Source: Sporosarcina sp. D27
GTDB taxonomy: Bacteria; Bacillota; Bacilli; Bacillales_A; Planococcaceae
Direction: 5' to 3'
Assembly (NCBI RefSeq): GCF_000586555.1
Contig: NZ_AZUC01000046.1
Coordinates: forward strand, 248,001 to 312,000
Length of the DNA: 64,000 nucleotides
Shown piece by piece: positions 25,979 through 34,284 of this stretch; positions within the stretch are counted from its first letter, which is position 1; every line of letters starts with the position of its first letter. A program made the translations under genes and the position numbers. The notes under the pieces were generated by a model. The model did no database searches. It saw only the letters and a list, made by a program, of their open reading frames with translations, and was not told the DNA's origin.

Positions 25979-26398
25979 TTATTCTCCAGTTTTAGCATAG
26001 TGTTCAATTCTTGCACCAATTTCATCGCGTACACGTTGGAAGAATGCCCACTTTTCTTCATCTGTTCCTTCTGCTTTAGCAGGATCATCAAACCCCCAAT
26101 GATCACGTTTGACATGAAGAGGTGTCATCGGACACTTATCTGCAGCATCCCCACAAAGCGTAACGACATAATCTGCACTATTTAATATTTCCAGATCAAT
26201 AATATCTGAAGTTTGTTTCGAAATATCAATGCCAACCTCATTCATAGCTTTAACAGCATTCGGATGTACTCCGTGCGATTCAATTCCTGCACTAAGAACT
26301 TGCCATTCATTACCAAGATATTTTTTACCCCATCCTTCAGCCATTTGGCTACGGCATGAGTTACCTGTACATAAGAAATAGAGTGTTTTTTTGGACAT
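25979..26398 (-). CDS. arsC: Thioredoxin-coupled arsenate reductase ArsC
   Basis: The 139-residue protein has the low-molecular-weight phosphatase-like loop CTGNSCRSQ with Cys10 and Cys15, and Cys82 and Cys89 in [11 protein letters not shown], the redox triad of Gram-positive ArsC. It reduces arsenate to arsenite, which ArsB then exports; electrons come from thioredoxin. The start is at 26398, just after GGAGATAATCCAT, with 15 extra codons possible upstream that lack a ribosome-binding site. It follows arsB by 23 bp, and the operon order is arsR-arsB-arsC. Confidence 0.95.
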   Translation of the reverse strand: MSKKTLYFLCTGNSCRSQMAEGWGKKYLGNEWQVLSAGIESHGVHPNAVKAMNEVGIDISKQTSDIIDLEILNSADYVVTLCGDAADKCPMTPLHVKRDHWGFDDPAKAEGTDEEKWAFFQRVRDEIGARIEHYAKTGE

Positions 26399-26421
26399 AT
26401 GGATTATCTCCTTTTTGTGTT

Positions 26422-27720
26422 TTATTGTATAATTGACAGCCATAAATATAATCCGATGAGTGTCATCAGGAGTGTAGGGACTGTTAAGAGTATACCGATT
26501 TTAAAATATCTTCCCCAAGATATTTTCACACCTTTTTGAGATAGGACATGTAACCACAATAAAGTGGCTAAGGAACCGATTGGGGTGATTTTTGGACCTA
26601 AATCCGATCCAATGACATTTGAATATATAAGAGCCTCACGAATAGGGCCTGTTGTAGTCGTTTCTGATATAGCTAACGCGTTAATCATAACGGTTGGCAT
26701 GTTATTCATAACTGACGATAAAATTGCTGCGATAAAGCCCATCGAAATCGTTGCGACGAACAGTCCTTGATTGGCTGCCATTTGAATGACATCTGCCAAG
26801 ACGCTCGTCAGCCCGACATTACGTAATCCGTAGACGACCACATACATCCCAATTGAAAAGAAGACGATTGCCCAAGGAGCTCCTTTAAGCACTTGCTTAG
26901 TTTGAACAGCGGGACTTCTTTGTGCCATGAGCATAAAGAATATGACCGTTAGCCCAGCAATGATAGAGACAGGCAATCCTGTAAAGCCACTAGAGAAATA
27001 TCCTACGAGCAATACGCTTAAGATTACCCAAGCTAGTCGAAACAACCTCATATCTTTGATAGCGGCCTTCGGTTCTTTTAAATCTGCAACTTCGTAATCT
27101 TTTGGAATGCTTTTACGGAAGAATAACAACAGCACTAAAATACTCGCAACTAATGAAAATAGATTCGGGACAATCATTCTGGATGCATATTCGACAAAGC
27201 CGATATCGAAAAAGTCTGCGGAAACAATATTGACTAAGTTACTCACAACTAACGGCAGTGAAGTTGTATCCGCAATAAAACCACTGGCAATAATGAATGG
27301 GAAAATCATCTTTTCATTAAAATTTAAATTTCGTACCATGGCAAGCACAATTGGCGTTAGTATGAGGGCAGCCCCGTCGTTTGCGAACAATGCAGCGACT
27401 ACAGCTCCTAGAATGCTGACGTAAACAAACATTCGAATTCCGCTGCCCTTAGCTAATCTCGCCATATGGAGTGCAGACCACTCAAAGAAACCAATTTCAT
27501 CTAAGATTAGTGAGATGATGATAATCGCGATGAAAGCGAGCGTCGCATTCCAGACAATTCCTGTAACATCTATTATATCTTGAAAATTAACTACGCCCCC
27601 TAACAAAGCTATTGCTGCACCAATACAGGCAGACCACCCAATCGATAAGTTTCTAGGTTGCCAAATAACAAAAATAAGTGTGATTATGAAAATCAATGAT
27701 GCCATAATAAGTGAAGTCAA
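26422..27720 (-). CDS. arsB: Arsenite efflux permease ArsB
   Basis: A 432-residue protein with about 12 membrane helices and the ArsB pattern in its first half: [26 protein letters not shown] and [22 protein letters not shown]. ArsB exports arsenite (and antimonite) across the membrane with proton motive force. Length matches the family. It lies 15 bp after the arsR-like gene and before arsC, a classical ars operon. Its sequence is not ACR3-type. Confidence 0.92.
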   Translation of the reverse strand: MTSLIMASLIFIITLIFVIWQPRNLSIGWSACIGAAIALLGGVVNFQDIIDVTGIVWNATLAFIAIIIISLILDEIGFFEWSALHMARLAKGSGIRMFVYVSILGAVVAALFANDGAALILTPIVLAMVRNLNFNEKMIFPFIIASGFIADTTSLPLVVSNLVNIVSADFFDIGFVEYASRMIVPNLFSLVASILVLLLFFRKSIPKDYEVADLKEPKAAIKDMRLFRLAWVILSVLLVGYFSSGFTGLPVSIIAGLTVIFFMLMAQRSPAVQTKQVLKGAPWAIVFFSIGMYVVVYGLRNVGLTSVLADVIQMAANQGLFVATISMGFIAAILSSVMNNMPTVMINALAISETTTTGPIREALIYSNVIGSDLGPKITPIGSLATLLWLHVLSQKGVKISWGRYFKIGILLTVPTLLMTLIGLYLWLSIIQ

Positions 27721-27735
27721 CGCTCGTTCTCCTCC

Positions 27736-28083
27736 CTACTCACAACAAATGCGCAATCCTTGCGCTTCCAATTCAGTTACTAATTCGTCTTGTTCGGGAA
27801 GATGCTCTAGGATACCTTGTATAAACGGATAATCTTTATGCTCTTCGTTGATGGAGTAGAAAATCCATTTTCCTCTTCGCGTTTCTTTCACCAGATCGAT
27901 ATCCCTCAATTTACGTAAGTGCTGGCTGATCGCCGGTTGACTCATTTTGAAAATCTCAACAAACTCACAAACACAGCAATCATGCGACTGAAGCAATTTC
28001 ATCATCGTCAAACGTGTTTGATCTCCGAGCAATTTCAACAGTTGTGATGCTCTTTTCATATCGGTTGTCACAGTTTTATTCAT
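27736..28083 (-). CDS. arsR: ArsR family regulator of the arsB-arsC operon
   Basis: A 115-residue winged-helix protein with HDCCVCEFVEIF in helix alpha-3, which contains the C-V-C pattern that binds As(III)/Sb(III) in ArsR repressors, then MSQPAISQHLRKLRDIDLVKETRRGKWIFYS (recognition helix and wing). Its last residues, RICCE, add two further cysteines. It represses the ars genes until arsenite binds. The gene is the first of the arsR-arsB-arsC transcript, with a promoter candidate upstream. Confidence 0.9.
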   Translation of the reverse strand: MNKTVTTDMKRASQLLKLLGDQTRLTMMKLLQSHDCCVCEFVEIFKMSQPAISQHLRKLRDIDLVKETRRGKWIFYSINEEHKDYPFIQGILEHLPEQDELVTELEAQGLRICCE

Positions 28084-28115
28084 AGATAATCCCTCCTTTT
28101 ATTCACCATCATATA

Positions 28116-28144
28116 ATTATATTCTTATGTGTGCAAGTGTGTAA
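28116..28144 (-). promoter_or_regulatory. Candidate promoter of arsR-arsB-arsC
   Basis: A perfect -10 box TATAAT (28116-28121) on the minus strand and a poor -35 (TTACAC, 28139-28144) with 17-base spacing lie about 35 bases before the arsR start. The weak -35 would suit a repressed promoter, but this is only a guess. Confidence 0.4.
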
Positions 28145-28175
28145 GTCGTTTTGAAAAAAATAAAATAACGAACAG

Positions 28176-28203
28176 AAGAGGCCACCTAAAAAGGAGACCT
28201 CTT
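28176..28203 (-). terminator. Possible terminator upstream of arsR
   Basis: AAGAGGTC and GGCCTCTT pair (one G-U) in the minus strand and sit 66 bases beyond the stop of the 28269 gene, so they would end that transcript before the arsR promoter. Confidence 0.45.
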
Positions 28204-28268
28204 ATCCCAAAACATTCGATTGTATCTTTACTGTTATGTGCCAATCTTCACTAACACGGTTACTAGCT

Positions 28269-28469
28269 TCAATTTCCACTCATAGAATTTACGGTATTTA
28301 TATAACTTGCATAACTAACTGGTCCAAATGATGATAGGTTACCTTTAAAAAATGTTTCTAACATAAATTCCTTTGCTTTTTCTAGGTTATAGTTTCTTGA
28401 ATTCATAACCAACGATAAATATGCGCGAAAATATTCTTCCGACAAGTTACCTCCATGGTTTACCGTCAT
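28269..28469 (-). CDS. Uncharacterised 66-residue protein in the arsenic cluster
   Basis: The protein (MTVNHGGNLSEEYFRAYLSL then VMNSRNYNLEKAKEFMLETF) is soluble and contains no cysteine, signal peptide or membrane helix. It starts 15 bp after the stop of the ArsO-like flavoprotein gene, so it is almost certainly co-transcribed and belongs to the arsenic operon. I do not recognise the family. Confidence 0.6.
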   Translation of the reverse strand: MTVNHGGNLSEEYFRAYLSLVMNSRNYNLEKAKEFMLETFFKGNLSSFGPVSYASYINTVNSMSGN

Positions 28470-28484
28470 CGATAGTTCACTCCT

Positions 28485-29933
28485 TTAACAGCAGCCGGTT
28501 GTGGGGGTGCAGCTTGATACTTCTCTAGTATTTTGCAAATTTATACTACAAACCCCTGTTTCAGGTAAATCAAGTTCAACTCTCTCAGAGGCTTCTATGT
28601 CTCCTGCAAGATAAGCTGCTATTGAACGTACTTGTTCATATCCTGTTGCCATTAAGAATGTAGGAGCACGGCCGTAACTCTTCATACCTACAATGTAAAG
28701 TCCTTGTTCTGGCTGGCGTAGAATTGCTTCACCATGGGGACGAACTGTACCACAGCTGTGTTCGTTTGGATCGATGAGTGGAGCTAGGGCTGCGATACTT
28801 TCTGTTGCTGGGTCAATGGACAATCGAAGTTCTCGTTCAATTGAAAAGTCCGGACGATTTCCTGCATTGACAATCAACTCGTCAATCCCTTTTATGATTG
28901 TCATTTCTCCTTCATAACGTCCTACTAACTCCATTTGTTCATTCATTGATTTGACTTGCATCGTGTAGAACGGCGTATATACTTGCACTTTACCTGAATC
29001 GACCAATGAATGTATTTTCGAACCAAGCGCCCCGCGTGCTTCAAGCGCATCTTTTTCTTCGCCACCGTAAGCATCTTCAACATTTTTTTTACGTAGAATC
29101 CATATTAATTTAGTTTCCGGAAATTCTCTTTGTAAATCGGCCAATTCTAACAAAGTATTAATGGCAGAGTGCCCACCACCAATCACTGCAACTGTTTTAT
29201 CTGCATATCGTTTAACACTTTTTGTAACATCTGGAATACCGTATTCAATTTGGTTTTCGAACAGTTTTTCAGAATTTAACCAAACACCATTTGAAGTAGA
29301 GGGATTTGGGTTCCCCCATGTACCCGTTGCATCAATAATTGCACGTGCTTCCACTATTTCTATATCATGATTTTTTTCTAAATAAATTTCAAAAGGTTGC
29401 TTGTCTCGATTTAATGATTTCATTTTATCGTTTTGTTTACGTGAGATTGAAACAACTTTTGAGTTGTATCGAATGGCTTCTTTTAAGACAGGTAAATTGC
29501 TTAAAGGTACTAAATATTGGTCCATCAACTCTTTTCCTGTCGGTAAAACATCATCCTGCGGTACTTTCCAATCGGTTTCTTCAAGTAGTTGACGTGCTGC
29601 TTTATCAATATCGTATTGCCAAGGGCTGAATAAATGAACGTGTTGCCACTTAAGAATATTGTGTCCTACATTCTCACCTGATTCAAAGACGATGTAAGGA
29701 ACTTTTTGTATTGTTAAATGTGCTGCCGCCGCAAGTCCGACTGGACCAGCTCCAATAATGGCTACAGGTAATTCTAAGTTGAATTGCTTTTGTTCCGGTT
29801 TTTCTACCGTCACTTCTGGAGATGAACAGCAAGTGGATTCATTTATTGTTTCTGGTGTACAACAAGAAGTCGTTGTAAGTTCCTCACTGCAGCATGATGT
29901 CTCTTTTGTAGTAAATAATTTAATTTCTTTCAT
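28485..29933 (-). CDS. FAD/NAD(P)-binding monooxygenase-like protein with Cys-pair tails (ArsO-like)
   Basis: The 482-residue protein has a GxGxxG dinucleotide motif (AIIGAGPVGLAAAAHL, about 57-72), a second (AVIGGGHSAINTL) for NAD(P)H, and ATG-type binding (DATGTWGNP). It is similar to flavin monooxygenases annotated ArsO in other ars operons. Unusually, the N-terminal tail carries three vicinal cysteine pairs (Cys14-15, Cys24-25, Cys35-36) and the C-terminus ends SCTPTTGCC. Vicinal cysteines chelate As(III), so the tails could sense or deliver arsenite; this is inference. It lies upstream of the 66-residue gene. Confidence 0.75.
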   Translation of the reverse strand: MKEIKLFTTKETSCCSEELTTTSCCTPETINESTCCSSPEVTVEKPEQKQFNLELPVAIIGAGPVGLAAAAHLTIQKVPYIVFESGENVGHNILKWQHVHLFSPWQYDIDKAARQLLEETDWKVPQDDVLPTGKELMDQYLVPLSNLPVLKEAIRYNSKVVSISRKQNDKMKSLNRDKQPFEIYLEKNHDIEIVEARAIIDATGTWGNPNPSTSNGVWLNSEKLFENQIEYGIPDVTKSVKRYADKTVAVIGGGHSAINTLLELADLQREFPETKLIWILRKKNVEDAYGGEEKDALEARGALGSKIHSLVDSGKVQVYTPFYTMQVKSMNEQMELVGRYEGEMTIIKGIDELIVNAGNRPDFSIERELRLSIDPATESIAALAPLIDPNEHSCGTVRPHGEAILRQPEQGLYIVGMKSYGRAPTFLMATGYEQVRSIAAYLAGDIEASERVELDLPETGVCSINLQNTREVSSCTPTTGCC

Positions 29934-29939
29934 TAATAA

Positions 29940-30198
29940 TACCCTCTTTTCTAATAGTTGAATTGCTTGCTCAAAATGTTTAGCTGTTAGTTCTCCATAA
30001 AAATGAGCTAAACCTTTAAAAAATGATCTCTCATATAGAAAGCAGCTTCTTCTAAGGGAGAATTTCTCGCTTACATTATGAGTTCTAAATAACTTGTGAA
30101 GTAAGCGACAGATAATGTACTTCCAGGTTTTCCGTCATTTTTATCTTCTAGTCCGGTGTGAATGATCTCAAATCCCAAATCTTTCTTACAAACATCAA
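29940..30198 (-). pseudogene. Degenerate gene between arsR and the flavoprotein gene
   Basis: On the minus strand three protein-like stretches follow each other in shifting frames: VDVCKKDLGFEIIHTGLEDK up to a stop at 30071, then SPLEEAAFYMRDHFLK, then GLAHFYGELTAKHFEQAIQL up to the flavoprotein start. Taken together they look like the C-terminal half of one decayed enzyme-like protein that has lost at least two bases. I cannot name the family. The first stretch is also in frame with the stop of the upstream arsR gene. Confidence 0.4.
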
Positions 30199-30199
30199 C

Positions 30200-30535
30200 T
30201 TATTTTGATGTGATGTTCAAAAATATTGACTCAGGATAAAAAATACAACAAAGATCCGAAGATAAAATCTTCTTTATTTCATTAGGATTGGCTGAATAAT
30301 AATTCCATTTCCCCTCTTTCTCAACAGAAATAAAATTCACATCTAATAAAATTTTAAGATGATAAGATAGTTTAGACTGTGGCAATTCTAGTAGTTCACT
30401 CAAATCACAAACACAGGTTTTTCCTTCTGTAGCCAAAATACGCAATATATACAGTCTCTTGTGATCCGACAGTGCTTTAAATTTCTTTTCATAGTCGAGT
30501 AAAGTTGAATCACAAACATCCGACTGTTTAATCAT
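30200..30535 (-). CDS. arsR: ArsR family regulator with As(III)-binding CVCDL motif
   Basis: This 111-residue protein has KTCVCDLSELLELPQSKLSYHLKILLDVNFISVEKEGKWNYYS: the CVCDL motif in helix alpha-3 is the classic arsenite sensor of ArsR (Cys32/Cys34 in the plasmid R773 repressor), and the recognition helix and wing follow. The C-terminus has a further pair, SDLCCIF. It is a different subtype from the arsR at 27736 (CCVCEF). A candidate operator lies 17 bases upstream. Confidence 0.88.
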   Translation of the reverse strand: MIKQSDVCDSTLLDYEKKFKALSDHKRLYILRILATEGKTCVCDLSELLELPQSKLSYHLKILLDVNFISVEKEGKWNYYSANPNEIKKILSSDLCCIFYPESIFLNITSK

Positions 30536-30552
30536 GACTTTCCACCTCTCAA

Positions 30553-30568
30553 ATCAATTATTTTTGAT
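30553..30568. promoter_or_regulatory. ArsR-type operator candidate
   Basis: ATCAA-N6-TTGAT is a perfect palindrome just upstream of the arsR gene at 30200, and it resembles operators of ArsR/SmtB repressors. Confidence 0.55.
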
Positions 30569-30785
30569 GTATTTTATATTATGCGGAATCGTGAAAAGTG
30601 TCAACAAAAAAACCTAGCCTATGCAAAAATTATGTTATGAATGATAGACTGTATAACCACTCCAATACCTTGAAGATTTCCTAATTCTCTACCTCAATCA
30701 CTTTTTTCTTAATGATTTTAATTGGGTTAATTATTTACAAGGGGCTAATACAGTTTTCTCAAACCCCCATACCTTGGCTTTATAA

Positions 30786-31831
30786 CTATATTAAGTCTTT
30801 AACCTTATTAACAATATATTTCGCATCCTTACCAACACCTCGTAACGTTGCAGAAGAAAACGAACGCTGTCCTGGTAAACCCACATAAAACAATCCTTTA
30901 TGCGAAGTGCACACCCCTTCTTTTTGTACCGGCACACGTTTTTCGTCAAGGGCTTCCGGAAGAGCATGGAGGTAATTCACATTTGGAATGTAACCCGTTG
31001 CAAAATAATTGTATCCACTTTTTCTTCTTCACCAGAACTCCAAATAACTCCATCTTTGTTCAAGGATACAAACATATCTCTTCTATCAGGATTATTATTT
31101 TTAATTGCCTGTTTATATAGATTCCTATCTAAAACTGAACTATCCATAGAGAGTTTCTTGCCATATGGAAAATAATCTAAACCTATTAGGTGAAACCAAT
31201 AATGTATATCTTTCTTCAAAATAGTTTGCGGGATAAATTTTATTTGATTACGTGTCGCGAGTGTAACTTTAGATGTTTCTCGTAATTCATAAGCTATTTG
31301 AACTGCAGAGTTTCCGGCACCAACGACAATAACTCTTTTATTTACGTATCGTTCCGGATTATTGTATTGGCTCGAATGTATCATTTCACCGGCAAAAGAT
31401 TCGATACCCATTATTTCAGGAAGATTGGGAGAGTCAAACGAACCTGTTGCTGAAATTATTGTTTTTGCCTTGAACAAATCCCCTTCTTCAGTCTTAACCA
31501 AAAATAATTCTTGTTCTTTTAGGACTTCCGTTATTGTTTTTCCTGTAGCAATGTTTAATTCGAACTTTTGTGCATATGTATTTAAATACGACATAACCTC
31601 TGTCTTCGTCGGATAATGATTAATTTCACCTTGAAAACTCAAACCAGGCAGCGAAGAATACTTCACAGGTGAAAACAGCTTAAGACTGTCATAATAAAGT
31701 GGCCACGAACCTGCAGTTTGGTTGCTTTTTTCTAAAACAATATATTTCAAACCTTTCTTCTTTAAATAATATGCAGTTGCTAATCCTGATTGCCCCGCAC
31801 CGATAACTATCGAATCAAATATACTTGTCAA
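30786..31831 (-). pseudogene. Flavin monooxygenase (CzcO/ArsO-like) with frameshift
   Basis: The first 280 residues carry the FAD motif VIGAGQSGLATAYYLKKKG and NAD(P)H motif VVGAGNSAVQIAYEL, then the frame breaks at TIILQRVTFQM. Adding one base to the T-run at 31002-31005 gives IIFATGYIPNVNYLHALPEA, the conserved ATGY step of the family, and continues to DAKYIVNKVKDLI at 30786; the whole is then 348 residues. The start follows AAAAAGGGGTTTTTGTATTG, with the operator at 31851 upstream. Either a real lesion or a sequence error. Confidence 0.85.
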
Positions 31832-31850
31832 TACAAAAACCCCTTTTTAA

Positions 31851-31868
31851 TATCGCGTTTCAACGATA
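31851..31868. promoter_or_regulatory. TATCG-N8-CGATA operator upstream of the frameshifted flavoprotein
   Basis: TATCG and CGATA flank eight bases. The same arms and spacing recur at 32221-32238 before the ArsR-family gene, 20 bases from this gene's start. A shared operator for that regulator is the simplest reading. Confidence 0.65.
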
Positions 31869-31909
31869 TGTATTATAGAAAATAGAACATATAGAATACT
31901 TCCATATGT

Positions 31910-32194
31910 TCAGTTACAACATTTCATTAGTATTAGGTTTATTTCTTGTAAAATCCTTAGGATATTATTTTTGTTAGTCGAGTAAATTACTTCTTTTCCC
32001 TCTCTCTTTGAATTTAAGAGACCCGCCCTTTTCAACATGGATAGCTGTTCAGAAGCTGTTGATTGCCCAATTCCTATTAATTCAGATACTTGATTTACAG
32101 TAACTTCATTCTGATCTAGGAACAGTAGCATAATTGCTTGTCTTTTTTCATTTGCCAGTCCTTTAAAAAACATTTGCACTTCTTCACTAATCAA
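31910..32194 (-). CDS. ArsR family regulator without the CVC metal motif
   Basis: The 94-residue winged-helix protein has VTVNQVSELIGIGQSTASEQLSMLKRAGLLNSKREGKEVIYS, the usual ArsR core, but no cysteine pair in helix alpha-3. Only the last residues (MKCCN) contain cysteines. It is therefore not a canonical arsenite sensor and may sense another signal or use the C-terminal pair. The duplicated TATCG-N8-CGATA operator lies upstream of it and upstream of the adjacent flavoprotein gene, which links them. Confidence 0.85.
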   Translation of the reverse strand: MISEEVQMFFKGLANEKRQAIMLLFLDQNEVTVNQVSELIGIGQSTASEQLSMLKRAGLLNSKREGKEVIYSTNKNNILRILQEINLILMKCCN

Positions 32195-32220
32195 GTTTTT
32201 ACTATACCTCCAACCTTACG

Positions 32221-32238
32221 TATCGCAAATGCACGATA
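32221..32238. promoter_or_regulatory. TATCG-N8-CGATA operator upstream of the ArsR-family gene
   Basis: The palindrome lies 27 bases before the start at 32194, in the position expected for autoregulation, with the same arms and spacing as the site at 31851. Confidence 0.65.
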
Positions 32239-32528
32239 TGTTTTACGTTTTATATTCTATTTCAAATTCAAATATTTGTCAAACGCCTTAGATATGAAAC
32301 GCTTTGAGTACTTTATGTAAATTCTAAAGAGATTTACGTATTATTTCCTTTATTACTTGAATTTAATAATTCTTTTAAAAAAACAATCGTCTTCAGGAGA
32401 AATGAATCCCATGAAGACGATTTATTGGTACGTAACTTTATAGTGAAATAACCAAGAATAATACCGGTAGACATTTTCTAACTTTAATTTGAGATGGAAA
32501 TTCTTACATAATGTCCCCATAAGTGGGA

Positions 32529-32674
32529 TTATTCTTCACGATTTTTTATCGGCAGTACACCTGCATCTGTTTCAATTGTAAAAGCCGATTTTCTAATAAT
32601 CCATTCATTCTTAATGCATAAACTGTTCCCATTATCGCATGACCACATGAGTTCAAAAGACTATCTCTCCACAT
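32529..32674 (-). pseudogene. Fragment of a PhzF-like isomerase gene
   Basis: The minus strand reads SCGHAIMGTVYALRMNGLLE and, after a shift, AFTIETDAGVLPIKNREE. This is the GHxT-type segment and the TIETKAGVLPI-like strand of PhzF family (phenazine biosynthesis-like) proteins. About 45 residues remain of a gene of roughly 270-290, and the spacer 32195-32897 shows no more of it. A hairpin CCTGTATCT/AGATACAGG at 32761-32797 lies nearby. Confidence 0.6.
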
Positions 32675-32897
32675 TGTAGAAGTTATTAATACCTGAAAAA
32701 TTTGTATTATAAAGCGCTCCTAGAATTTATAACTAGAGATATTATCGTTGAATTTAAAAGCCTGTATCTTAGATCAAAAAGTAATCAGAGATACAGGATT
32801 CCGGTTATTATTATCCTTATTTCATCAAATTATCCAATTCTACGGAAGCTCTTATGCATCACTCACGCCCAATTGATGACGAGATTATAAATATCAT

Positions 32898-33455
32898 TTA
32901 TCGGTAATCATTGTGATTTGGACTAAACAAATTTTCGCTTGCATTTCTAACCATTGAAAAATTATCAACGTTGTAATGTCCATGAAGGGCTTCATTATGA
33001 TGGGCAATTATTTGCTCAGCAGTAAGAGATTGGGAATCCGTTGTTGAATGGCCATCTCCTACTAAAGTGACATCGAAGCCACTTACCGTTGCCATTCTAA
33101 CTGCCGTATCTATACAATGCTCGGTCTTGCAGCCCATAATAACAAGATGCTCAATCATGTTATCTTGTAAAAAACCCAATAACGGAGTTCCATAAAACGA
33201 ATTTGTTGCCTCTTTATCAAATATCTTAAACTCTTTGGGTATATGAATATCAGAATGAATCTCGAATCCCTTACCACTGCCTTGTGCAACATCTTTATCT
33301 CTTATGAAAACAACAAAACTATCTGATTCTACTGCTTTTTTTACCACTAAATTGATATTTTCCAACAATGAAGCCTTATTAAAGACACTCTTTTCTTCTT
33401 CATTCCCATCAATTAGTTCTTGTTGTGCATCAATCACTAGTAAAGCTTGTTTCAA
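32898..33455 (-). CDS. Isochorismatase-family cysteine hydrolase
   Basis: The 185-residue protein has ALLVIDAQQEL with the catalytic Asp9, VVFIRDKDVAQGSG, and IEHLVIMGCKTEHCIDTAVRMATVSGFDV with the catalytic cysteine in MGCKTEHCI, the layout of the isochorismatase-like cysteine hydrolases (nicotinamidase, N-carbamoyl hydrolases and others). The substrate cannot be told from sequence. It is a single gene with an AAAGGGAG ribosome-binding site. Confidence 0.85.
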   Translation of the reverse strand: MKQALLVIDAQQELIDGNEEEKSVFNKASLLENINLVVKKAVESDSFVVFIRDKDVAQGSGKGFEIHSDIHIPKEFKIFDKEATNSFYGTPLLGFLQDNMIEHLVIMGCKTEHCIDTAVRMATVSGFDVTLVGDGHSTTDSQSLTAEQIIAHHNEALHGHYNVDNFSMVRNASENLFSPNHNDYR

Positions 33456-33628
33456 TAAAAAAACTCCCTTTCATCAAAAATTTAATTTCCATCATTTTCT
33501 TGTAGACTATTTCTGTTATAGAGTAGGAGAAGATTCTAAACTCTAGTGGCTCCCCTGATTGTGGAATGCTAATACAACAAGTATAACTCCTTCTTAATAA
33601 GAAAAGTTACCCTTTCTTTAATGTCATT

Positions 33629-34270
33629 TTATTTTAGTTGTTCCAACGTGAAATTCCTAATCCTAAACACATGCTCGCACAAAATTTCTATATCTTCATT
33701 GTTATGGCTCGTTAGAATAATTGTTTTTCCTTGGGCATTTAAATCTTTTAACATCTTTCTAATATTTTCTACACTATCAATGTCTAACCCATTAAATGGC
33801 TCATCAAGCAATAATATTTCCTGATTTTCCATTATTGCCTGCGCAATTGCTAATTTTTGTTTCATTCCAAGGGAGTAATTTTTTACTTTTTGTTTTATTG
33901 TATGCGGTATACCTACCTTATCTAACGTTTCCTTGATTTTTTCATCTGATATTTTATTTTGGATGTCTGCTAAGTATCTCAGGTTTTCAAATCCCGTTTT
34001 ATCGCCTAAATAACCTGGCCTTTCAATAATAATGCCTAAGTTTTCTGGAAACCTTTTGCTTTTACCAAGCTCATGTCCATCAACAATAACATTTCCTTGA
34101 TCAGGAAAAACGAACCCGCATATCATTTTAAATAAAACAGATTTCCCCGAACCGTTATGTCCTACTATCCCATATATTTTCCCTTCTTCAAATGATACTG
34201 TGGTATTTTCAAACAAGGACAATCCTTTATATGATTTACTTACATTTTTCAATTCAATCAACGCCATCAT
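33629..34270 (-). CDS. ABC transporter ATP-binding protein
   Basis: About 213 residues with Walker A GHNGSGKS, signature YSLGMKQKLAIAQ and Walker B EILLLDEPFNGLD, followed by HxNNEDIEILCEHV. The Q-loop and D-loop are present. Members of this type (CcmA-like, about 210-240 residues) power the export of peptides, lantibiotics or bacitracin, or immunity. Its two partner membrane genes follow upstream (34285, 35771). The start is an ATG, with AGGTGAATATG just before; an alternative GTG is 6 bases upstream. Confidence 0.9.
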   Translation of the reverse strand: MMALIELKNVSKSYKGLSLFENTTVSFEEGKIYGIVGHNGSGKSVLFKMICGFVFPDQGNVIVDGHELGKSKRFPENLGIIIERPGYLGDKTGFENLRYLADIQNKISDEKIKETLDKVGIPHTIKQKVKNYSLGMKQKLAIAQAIMENQEILLLDEPFNGLDIDSVENIRKMLKDLNAQGKTIILTSHNNEDIEILCEHVFRIRNFTLEQLK

Positions 34271-34284
34271 ATTCACCTATCCTT

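Noticed and set aside
32702-32890. 62-codon ORF on the plus strand
   Set aside because: No good start and no homology; the region contains PhzF debris on the other strand.
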